64,000 nt of DNA from Eurosta solidaginis (lineage: Eukaryota; Arthropoda; Insecta; Diptera; Tephritidae): positions 53,664,779 to 53,728,778 of the forward strand of contig NC_090319.1 of assembly GCF_040869045.1 (NCBI RefSeq), given 5' to 3'. Both the position numbers and the translations under genes were made by a program. This document shows, in pieces, positions 11,222 through 22,149 of the stretch. Under the pieces are notes generated by a model, which was not told the DNA's origin, made no database searches, and saw only the letters and a program-made list of their open reading frames with translations. The stretch's first letter is position 1; each line of letters begins with the position of its first letter.

Positions 11222-12809
11222 TTATTTAAGTACTGGATTCACCGGGCAATTCCCGGCATAAAGGTCCGACGCCTGTTTATGGAGTTCACCAAGGACCTGC
11301 TTGTGTTTTTTCACTTCATACGGCTGGGTTCTCAGGTGCCGTATTTCTTCAAAATGCTTACTGAGATTACTCCTTAAGCCCCTAGGCGGTGCTGGTTCAT
11401 CAATAAGATGTCTATTGGGATGCCCAGGTTTCTGGGTATTGAACAGGAACTGTTTGGTTAGCATCCCATTTCTCTCCCTGATGGGGAGTATTCTCGCCTC
11501 ATTATGCAGATGGTGTTCTGGGGACATAAGAAGACAGCCCGTGGCGATTCTGAGAGCAGTATTTTGGCAGGCCTGTAGTTTCTTCCAGTGGGTAATTTTT
11601 AGGCTTGGCGACCATATGGGTGACGCGTAGCACGTAATCAGCTGGCTAATTGCTTTGTATGTAGTCATGAGCGTTTCTTTTCCCCATGTACTGCCAGCGA
11701 GGGATTTGAGGATTTTGTTACGGCTCTGAATTCTCGGAACAATTGCGGTAGCGTGCTCACCAAAATGTAGATCCTGATCAAACGTCACACCCAAGATTTT
11801 GGGGTGTAGGACGGTCGGTAGCGTGGTGCCATCGACGTGGATGTTCAAAATGGTCGACATTTGGGACGTCCATGTTGTAAATAAGGCCGCGGGAAATTTA
11901 GTCGGTGATAATGCCAGGTTTCGCGAGGCGAAAAAACTGGAGAGATTAGGGAGGTAGCCGTTTATTTTATTGCATAGCGCATCGATCTTTGGGCCTGGGC
12001 CTGTGGCCGTTATTGTGCAGTCATCGGCGTAGGAAACGATTGTGACTCCCTCCAGTGGTGAAGGTAGCTTAGATATGTAGAAATTAAACAAAAGTGGGGA
12101 TAGGACACCACCCTGTGGCAGTCCTTGTTTAATTCTCCTTGGTTTTGATGTTTCGTTTCTAAATTGCACCGATGCCTGCCGACCACCGAGATAATTTGCG
12201 GTCCACCTTTTAAGACATGGGGAAGGGTAGACCCTTCCAGGTCTTGCAGTAACGAGCCATGGTTGACCGTATCAAAAGCTTTTGATAGGTCTAGCGCTAC
12301 GAGTACTGTTCTATGGTGGGGGTATTGATTTAAACCGCAATTTATCTGGGTGCTAATGGCATTTAGCACGGTGGTAGTGCTATGGAGTTTTCTGAAGCCA
12401 TACTGTTGAGGGGCTAGCTGCAAATTTGCTTGGAAATAAGGGAGCAAAATGGCTTCAAGCGTCTTTGCCACTGGCGATAGGAGAGATATCGGACGATACG
12501 ACTCATCTATGTTAGCTGATTTCCCATGCTTTAGTAGCGGGACCACCTTGGCCATTTTCCATTTCTCGGGTATGACAAAGGTGGAAAGAGACAGCTTGAA
12601 GACATGCGCTAATATTTGAAACCCTCTTTCTCTAGGCTTTCAAGCATCGGCATGGCTATGCCGTCTGGGCCCACTGCTTTGGGTGGTTTAGCGCGACCAA
12701 TGGCGTCCTCAACCTCTTTAGCGGTGATGGTGATTGGTGACTCGCTGAATTTGTGTTTATGTGCGTGTCTATTGGCTCTCCGTCTATCTTTGTCGACCGT
12801 AGGATGCAT
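11222..12809 (-). pseudogene. LINE-beta ORF2: reverse transcriptase region, broken
   Basis: Encodes the RT that copies the LINE RNA at a nicked target. Read leftward from 12809: a KPPKAVGPDGIA-type entry motif, SYRPISLLSPVAKTLE (about 12500), LDLSKAFDTVNH (RT box A), QGLPQGGVLSPLLFNFY (box B, about 12100), the catalytic YADD box at about 12020-12031, and a LGVTFDQDLHF-like thumb motif (about 11780). The region is split into at least three frames (12609-12809, 12010-12555, 11222-12169), so frameshifts separate box A from box B. No RNase H follows. Inferred non-functional. Confidence 0.85.
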
Positions 12810-12980
12810 TATATATTGTCGGCAGAAAGCGCTCGCGCATTTTTTCGCATCCGACAGCTCTTTGTCGCCAAAGGCGATGGAAACTTTGTCTTTGTCTTTA
12901 GACGGATTCGATAGGGACTTTACGGTGGACTAAAGTTTACCCACACCGGTAGAGAGGTTACAACCTCTTAGGTGCTCCTC

Positions 12981-13985
12981 CTATTTCGCCCGCGTGTGTT
13001 CATCCACAAGCAATCTGATGCGTTGGTTTATATCCCTTATTTGGGGGTCGACTGAATCAAGCTGTCTTATAAGGTCACGTTCTCTCGCTAAGTTTGCGGC
13101 CTCCGCCGGGAAGTGGGGCCGGATTTCGGGAATTCTCCCGGCGGGAATGAAATGTGCCGAGGCGGATTCAATGACCTTAGGGAAGGCACGCTCCCCTTGG
13201 CGGGCATCAGTCGGGATAGGGAGGGCAGCAAAGCGGTTGTCTGTAAAAGATTTATATTCTTCCCACTTTCCTTTTTTGAAGTTTATGAAAGTGCGTTTTT
13301 CAGTGACGATGAAGTCGGCGGTACGCTCGAGCGAAATAAGTATGGGCAGGTGGTCGGATGCCAATGTTACCATCGGCTGCCAGTTGACGCAGTTTACGAG
13401 TTCTGCGCTCACGATTGAGATATCAGGCGAGCTATGACAGCTTCCTACCATACGTGTGGGGGCGTCTCCGTTTATTGTGCAGAACGTCGTTTCTTCTATT
13501 TAATCCGCCAACATCTCACCCCTACTGTCCGCCCGCAAGTTTGAATGTCATCGATCATGATGGGCATTGAAATCGCCTAGGATAATGCGATTGTTGCCAG
13601 TGAGTAAGGCCCTGATATTAGGGCGGTATCCACTGGGGCAACAGGTGACAGGAGGGATGTAGATGTTGATGATTTCTAGGTTTGCATCGCCTGACCGGAC
13701 AGATAGGCCTTGACGTTCTAAGACATTGTCCCTGCGGTCGATGCCAGGATCAAATATATTATATTGCACAGAGTGGTGTATGATAAACGCGAGGCCGCCT
13801 CCATTTCCGCTCTCGCGGTCTTTCTTGTGGACATTATACCCAGAGCAGGTCTGCAATGCAGATCTTGAATCGCAGCAATGCCGATGTTGTGCCGCTTCAT
13901 GAAATCGACTATCTCCGTAATCTTCCCAGTTAGTCCTTTACAGTTAAACTGCAGAATTCTGAAGTGCATAAGGGGTGACGCCGCC
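12981..13985 (-). pseudogene. LINE-beta ORF2: apurinic-like endonuclease region, broken
   Basis: This domain nicks the target DNA in jockey-type LINEs. Visible in order on the minus strand: the start FRILQFNCKGLTGKI (about 13920-13965), SGNGGGLAFIIH (about 13800), IINIYIPP (about 13650), the metal-binding LGDFNAHH motif (about 13560-13585) and the ASDHLPI motif (about 13340). The track moves between frames near 13860 and 13500, and the N-terminal conserved glutamate is in a disturbed stretch. The endonuclease reads on without a stop from the Cys-rich ORF1-like segment at 13986-14232. Confidence 0.8.
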
Positions 13986-14232
13986 ACTCTGGGGGTAAGT
14001 GACGGGTGACTACGCCTGGGTTGTGGAAGGCCAGGACGCAATTGCTGTTGTGGCCCTGGGACTGGGCGTCCTTGGGCAAGCATTGGGGTACCCGGATGAT
14101 TTGGGCTTGCGACCTGGCAACATGGCGCGATGAAACCCGTCGGGGGGTTGCCGTCGCGGAGAACAGAACATCTAGGAAAGTGGCACCACCCAAGGCAGGA
14201 GCTGCATTGGGCGGATGTCGCAAACCTATATA
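13986..14232 (-). pseudogene. LINE-beta: Cys-rich and proline-rich segment before the endonuclease
   Basis: In the frame that leads into the endonuclease it reads a cysteine cluster (SAQCSSCLGWCHFPRC, about 14180-14225), then a proline/glutamine-rich linker. The cluster looks like the second half of a zinc finger whose first half (CTVCQH) lies at 18808-18825, on the other side of the LTR retrotransposon. A small indel near the junction puts the two halves in different frames. Confidence 0.6.
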
Positions 14233-14600
14233 TGTGGCGGCAACCACATATTACGAATTTACATAAATAGCTATAATAGTTTCTTAGTGTTCATTTTAGA
14301 ATTAATACCTAATGGGTATAACTAAAGGTTAAGTTATCTTATATTTAACTTTACATTATTATTCCAACTACATTTTAATATAGCATAATAATGCTATCTC
14401 TTTCACTCATATGAATTAAGCTATTATATTATTGTTCTCAATAATGTACAAGACATCACCTGATGTTCCTTATTTACTCCAACAAGAATTTACAGCAATG
14501 CCTAATTAGAATTTACTGCAATGTCAAAAACCAGTTGGATTTTGACTATTGCGTCGTGCTGACGCGTTCCGAATTATTAAATAAATACCAAGATCCTACA
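14233..14600 (+). repeat. 5' LTR of the Ty3/gypsy element
   Basis: 368 bp, TG...CA ends, AT-rich, with AATAAATACC near the 3' end that may serve as a poly-A signal. Differs from the 3' LTR by G at 14452 (T in the other) and G at 14537 (A in the other). Confidence 0.93.
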
Positions 14601-14820
14601 TTGGTGACCCCAACGAAGACTACAACACCGAAGGTGAGCCCTACAAAAAGTGCAGTCATCAACTGCTTAACTCTTGTATCACATTGGGCATACATCTTTC
14701 TACTTCGCCTTGTACTGCCATCTTGTACAAGAGCAGCCTGTTAGTATTTTAAACACTCATTGGCATTTATTGGTTTTAATTTGCAAACAATTTTTTTTTG
14801 CGCAATACCAATTTACAAAA

Positions 14821-15426
14821 ATGCCATCCGATGAGGAGACACCGCGCACATCAAAACCAGCATTGTTTTCCGGCAACAACGCAAACACCGCAACAATCCG
14901 TGTGCCCAGTTTTAATCAAGACAAACCGGCACTATGGTTTGCACAATTAGAATTGCAGTTCAGAAACCACAACGTGACAAGAGAGATCGACACATTTCAC
15001 CACACGATCCCACTTATAGATACGCGCATTGCTGCAGATGCTGAAGATATTATATTGAAACCACCGGCAGACAAGCCATATCGAAAATTGAAGACATCAT
15101 TAATCGCTTGCTATTCGAAATCTAGAGAAGCAAAACTTCTTCAGCTTCTGGACGGGGAGCGTCTTGGCGATAGAACGACCTCTCAACATCTACGCGGATT
15201 GGTTCCTGATATTAGCGAAGAGGTTTTAAAAACCAGGTGGCTCTCACACCTGCCCGATCAAATGCGCGCATGTTTGGTTGCACAACGCACAGCCGAACTT
15301 CCAGAGTTGGCCGAAGCAGCCGACCGTTTGCATGATGTACTCAAACCAGCTCTAGCACACGTGTCGCCGCAACATCGTTTTCAAGCGCCCAAGGTGTTTT
15401 GCACTCAGACTTCGAGCAACAGTTAG
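14821..15426 (+). pseudogene. gag of the Ty3/gypsy element
   Basis: Encodes the capsid-type structural protein that packages the element RNA. I take the ATG at 14821 because it is followed by a long open frame and the matrix/capsid-like PALWFAQLELQFRNHNV (about 14925-14975) typical of CsRn1-type Gag. The frame closes at 15426. The continuation, with the unusual CWYHKKFG...C...C motif that replaces a normal zinc knuckle in this clade, is in another frame (15546-15610), so a frameshift near 15400 breaks gag. Confidence 0.8.
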
Positions 15427-16130
15427 CTCAAATTACGAAATGTCTGCAGAAACTGTTGGATAACCAACAAACAACTGTACGTAAACGCTCACGCTCACAA
15501 AACATTAGAAGCAGGTCAGTTTCTCCCGCTAGTACAGCCGGAACCATGTGCTGGTACCACAAAAAATTTGGCAACCTAGCTCAAAAATGTACACCTGGTT
15601 GCAAACACGTGGGAAACGAGTCAGAGAGACGTAAGCGGCGGAAAGCGCCTCTCTTTCACCATCATACCGCCTCTTCATCATCGACCGAGCCACCTGCACC
15701 CACTTTTTAGTGGACACTGGCTCCAAAGTTTCAGTATACCCATACAGAGGTACTGTCACTGCGAAGATGGCGACTGGTTTCCAACTCATTGTAGCTAACG
15801 GAACGCCGATCAATACATTTGGCGTCACAACTATCAGTTTAATCATCGGTCTTCGAAGACCATTAACATGGCGTTTTATATTGGCAGACATATCACGTCC
15901 AATAATAGGCGCTGATTTGCTATCCTACTACGGCCTTCTCGTTGACCTCAGAAAGCAACGCCTTATCGACGGAACCACTTGGCTACTTACCAAAGGCACC
16001 ACCAGGAGCGTAGATGTGCAGTCAATCAAACTGCAACAACCGCACCAATCATCTGCGTTTTGGAATCTACTCGCTGAATTTCCCATGGTTACACGCCCAG
16101 ACGGCATTCCTGTGCAAGTTTCACACACAA
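15427..16130 (+). pseudogene. gag end and aspartic protease of the Ty3/gypsy element
   Basis: Contains the CWYH-type Cys/His motif (15546-15610) in one frame and, after a frame change, the protease active site FLVDTGSKVSVYP at about 15704-15742, which cuts the polyprotein. A second protease motif, IIGADLLSYYG, is at about 15900-15935. The frame runs toward the RT but ends in a deletion junction at about 16130. Confidence 0.8.
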
Positions 16131-16961
16131 CGAATCAATCAAATTCCTGTAGCAGAGGAGGACGTACAGAAAACGGCCATAATAACACCGTTTGGGTTCT
16201 TTGAGTTCCCATTTATGACATTCGGTCTTCGAAACGTGGCCCAAACATTCCAGCGTTTCATAGACGAGGTAACTCGGGATTTGCCATTCGTTTTTGCATA
16301 CATCGACGATTTATTAGTGGCATCTGCAAATGAAACCGAGCACCTACAACACTTGCGTATTGTGTTTCAGCGTCTTCAACGGTATGGTCTGGTTATAAAT
16401 GCAACAAAAACGCATTTGGGTTTAAACGAAGTCGAATTCCTCGGCCACACTATTTCTGCACACGGCACAAAACCACTTGCAGCTAGAGTGCAGGCAATAA
16501 TCAACTACCCTGGACCGTCAACCATCACTAAGCTTCGTAACTTTATTGGAACAATCAATTTTTACCGCAAATTTATCAGACACGCATCAACGTTATTAGC
16601 ACCACTAAATAAGCTACTTGAAGGTCCAAAAATTTCGGGAAAAACTCCCATAACTTGGACTTTATCACTCGAAAATACATTCGCAGAATGTAAAAAGGCC
16701 CTTGCAAATACAATACTATTGGCACATCTAAATCACAACACGGAATGGGCAATATTTTCAGACGCATCTGAAAGTGGAATAGGTGCCGCCCTCCAGCAAC
16801 GCAATGGCGATCACTGGCAACCGTTTGCTTTCTTCAGTCGCAAGCTTTCAGCTTCCGTGCATACGATCGCGAACTTAATGCGATTTACGAAGCAGTTCAA
16901 TATTTTCGCCACATTTTCGAAGGGCGACACATTGTCATATACACGGACCACAAACCGTTGA
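16131..16961 (+). pseudogene. Reverse transcriptase of the Ty3/gypsy element, N-terminal part deleted
   Basis: The RT begins abruptly at the IPVAEEDVQKTAIITPFG motif right after protease-linker sequence. The fingers and the segment with the first catalytic aspartate are therefore missing, by comparison with Ty3/gypsy RTs in general. The YIDD catalytic box is at about 16299-16310, followed by VEFLGHTIS (about 16430) and NFYRKFIRHAS (about 16558-16590). The RNase H start (IFSDASESGIGAALQQ, about 16753) is in the same frame. A frameshift near 16862 moves the rest of RNase H to another frame. Confidence 0.85.
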
Positions 16962-18280
16962 TGCATGCCTTCAAACAAAAACCTGAACGTGCGTCACCAT
17001 GGCAATTCCGAAAATTAGATTTCATAAGCCAATTCACGACTCAAATTATGCACATCGCTGGCTCAAACAACATAGTTGCCGATGCGCTCTCTCGAGTCGA
17101 CGCAATCCATAAGGCAGTTACGTCTGAAGAGCTCGCACATGCTCAGGCCAATGATACAGAGCTTCAACAGCTAATCACCGACTCCAATACTTCACTAGAA
17201 CTACGAAAAATAAGCAGCAATTTCACAGACGTTGTTCTCTACTGTGACATATCGACAGGCACCGCACGGCCTTTCGTTCCGCAACCACTGAGGCGGCGGA
17301 TATTCGACACCCTCCATTCAGTTTCATATCCAGGTCGTCGAGCATCCAGGCGCCTTATAACAAGTAAGTTCGTTTGGCCATCGATTAGCAAAGATTGCAT
17401 TAGATGGGCAAAAGCGTGCATTGCATGCCAGCGCAATAAAATCGCCCGCCATACAGTCTCACCCATCGCAACCTTTGAACCACCATCAAGTCGTTTTGAA
17501 CACATCCACATAGATTTGGTGACTCTCCCACTGTCAAAGGGACACACCAAGTTTCTAACGATAATTGATCGGTTTACTCGATATCCAGCCGCCGTACCAC
17601 TCATAGATGGCACAGCTGATCGGGTTGCACATGCACTTATGTTAACGTGGATTTCATATTTTGGCGTCCCAATTCGCATAACTACCGGCCTGGGAGGACA
17701 ATTTGAGTCAGATCTTTTCAAAAAACTCTCTGACCTCCTCGGTTTCCATCAACGCACAAGCAGTTACCATCCTCAATCAAACGGACTTATCGAACGCTTT
17801 CACCGGCAATTTAAATCATCCCTTCTGTGTCATGGCGAATGTTGGTACGATGCAATTCCCGCAGTTCTCCTCGGGTTGCGTGCTGCTTTCAAAGAAGACA
17901 TCAAAACTACACCAGCAGAAATCGTTTTCGGTGAACCGATTCGACTACCAGGTGGGTTTTTCGCACCATCACGTAGAAGCATTGATGCAACCGAACTCGT
18001 CAAAACGCTCAGAAAAGCATTCCAAAACCTACCACCTACGCCTGCATCTCGACACAACAAAGAGAAAATATTTATTTCAAAGGAACTTGCTAACTCATCG
18101 CACGTATTCATCCGTAACGACAAAGTTAAGCAGTCATTTGCATCACCATACGATGGACCATTTCTCGTGGTAGAGCGATTTAACAAATTCTACAAAGTAT
18201 GCTTCATGGGAAACCTACTACAATATCCATCGATCGACTCAAACCAGCTTTCCTTTGTAATGATAGAAGCGAACATGTAA
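16862..18280 (+). pseudogene. RNase H end and integrase of the Ty3/gypsy element
   Basis: Opens with the RNase H end (YTDHKPLMHAF, IVADALSRVDAI), then the integrase zinc-binding region, core and C-terminal domain. The frame is open to the stop at 18278-18280. In the zinc finger the second histidine position reads SYPG instead of the usual SHPG. In the core the first Asp (HIDLV, about 17510) and the Glu (LIERFH) are present, but the second Asp position reads TTGLGGQFES, a glycine. Both changes predict an inactive integrase. The C-terminal part keeps the FGEPIRLPG and DGPFLVVER motifs. Confidence 0.85.
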
Positions 18281-18435
18281 ATAGCAGTCCATCAGGGGAT
18301 AATCAACATCACAATAACAACACCGAGTAAAGAAGCCCAAAAAGAGTTCGTTTCCAAATTTCATCAAAATAATTATTTTTGTATGTACGATCATTTTTTT
18401 CTGTATGTAAAATTTTTTTTCCCGCAGTGGAGATA

Positions 18436-18803
18436 TGTGGCGGCAACCACATATTACGAATTTACATAAATAGCTATAATAGTTTCTTAGTGTTCATTTT
18501 AGAATTAATACCTAATGGGTATAACTAAAGGTTAAGTTATCTTATATTTAACTTTACATTATTATTCCAACTACATTTTAATATAGCATAATAATGCTAT
18601 CTCTTTCACTCATATGAATTAAGCTATTATATTATTGTTCTCAATAATGTACAATACATCACCTGATGTTCCTTATTTACTCCAACAAGAATTTACAGCA
18701 ATGCCTAATTAGAATTTACTGCAATGTCAAAAACCAGTTAGATTTTGACTATTGCGTCGTGCTGACGCGTTCCGAATTATTAAATAAATACCAAGATCCT
18801 ACA
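18436..18803 (+). repeat. 3' LTR of the Ty3/gypsy element
   Basis: 368 bp, same ends as the 5' LTR and two base differences. It is preceded by CGCAGTGGAGATA, a short purine-rich tract where plus-strand DNA synthesis would be primed, and followed by TATA. Confidence 0.93.
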
Positions 18804-18854
18804 TATATTCTGTGCTGGCAGACGGTGCAGACGGAGGTAGGGACTAAAGGCTCC

Positions 18855-19156
18855 ATTACTGATACTTAGCATAGACTTGACTTGGCTTGCGAACTGTCAC
18901 TTACAGTTCTGTTAAATTAACATGGCATGTTACTGATTACTCAAAACTTAACTTGACTTAGAAGTCTGTTGAATTTTGATTTTCTATGTAAGTTCTAAGT
19001 GACGTTTACACTTTGAGATGCCATTTGTTTGCTTCCATTTCATTTTGACATTTTGTCATACAAATTGACATTTATTTAAAAATAAATTTCAACGCTGATT
19101 ATGATGCCAGATATTATGCGCCAAGTGGACTATAATCTATGCTAAGTATCAGTAAT
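18855..19156. mobile_element. MITE inserted in LINE-beta ORF1
   Basis: 302 bp with near-perfect terminal inverted repeats: ATTACTGATACTTAGCATAG at the left and its reverse complement at the right end. The inside is non-coding and rich in ACTTGACTT-like words. If the target was TA, the repeats start CTGATACTTAGC, which would suit a Tc1/mariner-type element, but the true ends are not resolved because both flanks also pair for two more bases. Confidence 0.75.
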
Positions 19157-19606
19157 GGGGGCTTAAGAGTCTGTTTCCCTGACCTGCATGATTGCTGACG
19201 GAAAAGAGGGGGGGGAGAAGACGGGGGCAGGGGCTGATGCTCAGCATTGCTACCAACTCTACTACGAAGGTAGTAGTTATGAGTGGTATCAGCTGTTTGA
19301 GTTGTTGGCGCCGTGGGGCGCGAGCAGCAGCGGGTACTTGTTGTGACTTGCTGAGCAGCGGGGCTGCTGGAAGGTAGTGAGGGGCGCTTAGGCGTAGAAT
19401 ACGGGACGCCCTTGGGCGTGAACATCAAGGAGCCACAAAAGGTTTATAAAAGTTACGTGGACGTCGGGTTCAAGCCCAGAACAACCTGTCCGATGCAACC
19501 ATCCCTTGCACGAGACACACTGAACCGAGTATGACCGTCCTAAAAAGATTCTTTTCCGGCAGATGCAGCAAAACCATTTCTCAGGACCGGGGTCCTGCTG
19601 CATGGA
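19157..19606 (-). pseudogene. LINE-beta ORF1, 5' part with a PHD-like zinc finger
   Basis: The frame starts at about 19606 (minus strand) with MQQDPGPEKWFC. The following Cys/His pattern (CCICRKR...VQCVSCKGWLH...C) looks like a PHD or similar treble-clef zinc finger, seen in ORF1 of some LINEs. A Pro/Ser/Thr-rich, low-complexity part follows toward 19200. The frame is cut by the MITE at 19156. ORF1 proteins bind the LINE RNA. The role of this finger is not known from sequence alone. Confidence 0.65.
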
Positions 19607-19784
19607 GCTGCTGGGAGGATAACAATTTGTGGGAGGGACGAAACAAATTAAATGGGGTCACACTGAAATGACAGTCCTTGGTCGGGAAAAATCCTGAATC
19701 GCTCCGGTACATAGAACCGACTGCCTTGGGAAGCGAGTAGCAGGCAGTCATAAGTCATGGTTACCGAAATTTTCTTGTAACGCA

Positions 19785-20568
19785 TGCAAAACAAAGCTGT
19801 ATAAGTGGTCATTGGGAGAACGTGAGTACTTTTCCTTTTCAATGCCAGCGCTCTGGAGAGAACCTGAAAACCATGTAGATGATTGCTACTTTTGTTTGAT
19901 GAAAGTTACGGGTAGGTAGGTTGAACTGGCCGGTCCATGAGGACCTACGGCCGGTCCATGAGGAGTTACGGGTGTAATGCAAAAAATTAAAAAAATATAT
20001 AAATATCCTTATGTATCATCAGTATCCAAGCCACGTTCCACGTACTGCTGATGATTCATTTTCAGTTTGTCCAAGTATAAGTGGAAATGTCCTGCAAACT
20101 AACTCCATCGCCCCGAGCAGTGAAAGCGACTTCGTCATTGAAGCGACACATCTAATTTTGCAAGATGAACTAAGCGATTTGATTCGTGATTTGAATTTGT
20201 CGGAACAAAAAGCAGACTTGCTAGCATCACGGTTGCAACAATGGAAATATCTAGACTCTCGAACACAAGTTACTGTATACAGAAACAGAAATCAGGCACT
20301 TCGACCGTTCTTCAAAAAAGAACACAACATAAGTTTCTGTAACGATATTAATGGTTTATTTAATCAAATGAATACACCGTACGAAAACTTGGGTGATATG
20401 AGCGACGAACAAGGAGAGCGGCTACACCAAGATCTAGCCAACATTGAAAGACGATACCAAGGATTTTGGGATGAAGGCATGATGAGCGACTACTGTTGGA
20501 CTCTAATACGCGAAACAGATACTAAACAATACAAAAGGCAAAGTTTCACCAATCTTCATTTCTGATTT
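19785..20568 (+). pseudogene. Remnant of a multicopy arthropod gene family of unknown function
   Basis: I recognise a family that appears in many copies in insects as uncharacterised protein, probably spread by an unidentified transposon. The N-terminal part reads ACKTKLYKW, then MPALWREPENHVDDCYFCL (about 19840-19900). A middle block reads LSDLIRDLNLSEQKADLL (about 20170-20225), then ISFCNDINGLF. The C-terminal block reads ENLGDMSDEQGERLHQD (about 20380-20430) and MMSDYCWTL. From memory of the family, the large central domain between the middle and last blocks is missing, so this copy has an internal deletion. A 50-bp LINE end is inserted at 19914-19963 and there are stops near 20050. Confidence 0.7.
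19914..19963 (-). mobile_element. Extremely short LINE-alpha insertion (3' end only)
   Basis: Fifty bases containing GTTGAACTGGCCGGTCCATG, the end of LINE-alpha as seen at 62669, with a second partial copy of CGGCCGGTCCATGAGG. It is flanked by a perfect 10-bp target duplication, AGTTACGGGT (19904-19913 and 19964-19973). Confidence 0.85.
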
Positions 20569-20699
20569 GTTACATTTAAGTTATTGAAATGAATATTATT
20601 TCACAAAAATCTTTAAAAATGAATTTTTTGACTGTATTAAAAACTAGAATCAATCTTAAAAAACGGAATGAAGAATCGGATTCAGCGTCATAAATTGTC

Positions 20700-21800
20700 T
20701 TAAAAACCACTTTTAGTTGCCTAGATCCAAAACCGTGAATACTTGTGTTATTAGCACATCGGGAGCACTAAAAACTACCCCAGCAGCAGCATTGCATGCC
20801 TTCCAGCACATTCTGTCTGCAGACCCAATGCCAAAAAATGTTAGCAACTACAACAAGACTTACATCACATCGTGCAGCCGTGATGAGTACAGACCATATG
20901 GCGATATCAGTATAGCACCATCTACTGTAGGGCAAATAGACTACACGGTCCCAATCTTGAACTTTGAAAATAATATTTTCCCAACAACAGAGTAAGAGAG
21001 TTGCCGCGTATACCGGTAGCTCCAAATTAATGGAAAAGGTTGAGATGCTGTTTACTATATCGATCCAGAAATAAATAGATCCCACAGGCTACTAGATTAC
21101 TGCAGTGTCTTCTTAGGCGGATTTGTTGCTGTGAAGAAAGCAGTAGAAATTTTGTAGGAAATGTGCTTATACTGAAGTTGCGTCAGAATAAATATTAATA
21201 GACACGCGGCGATGAAGTTAATAATCTCACACAGTACTTCATCAAGAAGTGTTCTGAAATGTAAAGCGGCATTGTAGAAACTTCGTTCAGGCCGGACCAT
21301 ACATCTGTACTGGGTTTTTTGCCATAAAGTGATTGAAGAAGATAAAAAGGCCGATGCTTGACAAAGTGGGATGCAGTACTCTATGAATCGACGGTAGACG
21401 TCCCAATTCGTTTGGGAGAATTCAAAAGGTGATAGGGGAGTTGCGTACGACCCTTCAAGCAGAAAAGGCGTGGATATATTCAAAATTTCCAAGATCGATA
21501 TTAGACTTACAAAGTGGCTCATACCTCTGAAGAGAAAAGACTTAAGGCTTACCATGGGCTTACTAACTGGACACTGCCTTCTGGCGTCACATGCTTATAA
21601 GCTAGGCCTCGTAAGTACAGCAGATGTATGAAGTACGATATGCAGAAAGAAACGGTTGAACACGTTTGCGTTCGTGCCCTGCGCTCGCGCTCGCCAGAAG
21701 TTGCCAGATCTCGTAGAAAACTTTTAGTATTTCCCAAGGGGACGGAGCTATTATATAACATAAGTCCTGCCTTTATTGCCAAGCCAATTCAACCTAACTT
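20700..21800 (+). mobile_element. LINE-alpha fragment: RT end to 3' end
   Basis: Order follows LINE-alpha: the RT end (NTCVISTSGALKTTP, about 20738-20780), the degenerate RNase H start (about 21010), the segment equivalent to LGEIKRR (about 21410), the RLTMGLLTGHCLLAS-like stretch (about 21545), the Cys-rich motif (about 21610-21690) and the LINE end (GGAGCTATTATATAACATAA, about 21745). Many stops and frameshifts. It ends GCCAATTCAACCTAAC, the usual LINE-alpha terminus. Confidence 0.8.
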
Positions 21801-22149
21801 ATTATTAAAAACTTGTCCCCTAAAAATTTCGAAATTTCTGCGAAATATTGAAAGTTTGATGGATTTCCCCATATATGAAAATTCTGCGACTGCAGGCAAG
21901 AGATTTTTCAACTATCCAAATATTATATTAATGTAAGCAGTTGACTGTAGATATTGTAATTTGAAACATGTTTTGTTATATAAATATTTAAGACCCTTTT
22001 ATTGTGTTTGGTTCGTGCGCGCTGTGAAAAGAACATTCTTAGAACTCTATCTATGTATAAACATACATACATATATGTACGTTAGGGTACCTTACTAGAA
22101 AAAAACCTATATATATACATACCAATTAAAAATTTACAATCTTTAAGAC
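21801..22149. other. No recognisable gene
   Basis: AT-rich, with a short ACATAC microsatellite at 22060-22080. No supported coding frame. Confidence 0.5.

Larger units (their letters stand above)
14233..18803 (+). mobile_element. Ty3/gypsy LTR retrotransposon (CsRn1-like), full-length with TSD
   Basis: A 4571-bp element with LTRs of 368 bp at each end, flanked by TATA (14229-14232 and 18804-18807), the 4-bp target duplication expected for this class. The LTRs start TGTGGCGGCAAC and end CCTACA, and differ at two positions only (14452/18655 and 14537/18740). A primer-binding-site-like TGGTGACCCC follows the 5' LTR. Order gag, protease, RT, RNase H, integrase is that of Ty3/gypsy elements. It is inserted in LINE-beta. 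The coding part is badly broken, including an internal deletion at about 16130. Confidence 0.93.
10871..19740 (-). mobile_element. LINE-beta (jockey-like), nearly complete but split by two insertions
   Basis: A non-LTR retrotransposon on the minus strand. Its 3' end is the CAA-rich tail at 10871-10900. Then, moving right, come the C-terminal region (10920-11220), reverse transcriptase (11222-12809), endonuclease (12981-13985) and part of ORF1 (13986-14232). ORF1 continues at 18804-18854 and 19157-19606, and the 5' UTR runs to about 19740. The gaps are the LTR retrotransposon 14233-18803 and the MITE 18855-19156. Another 3' fragment of the family at 37399-37940 shows a Cys-rich end and, like this copy, no RNase H, which fits the jockey group. 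Frames are broken in several places. Confidence 0.8.

Noticed and set aside
12616..13437. Plus-strand open frames opposite the LINE-beta ORF2
   Set aside because: They mirror the real minus-strand endonuclease/RT coding sequence and have no motif of their own.
17239..17721. Minus-strand open frame opposite the integrase
   Set aside because: Shadow of the plus-strand integrase coding sequence.
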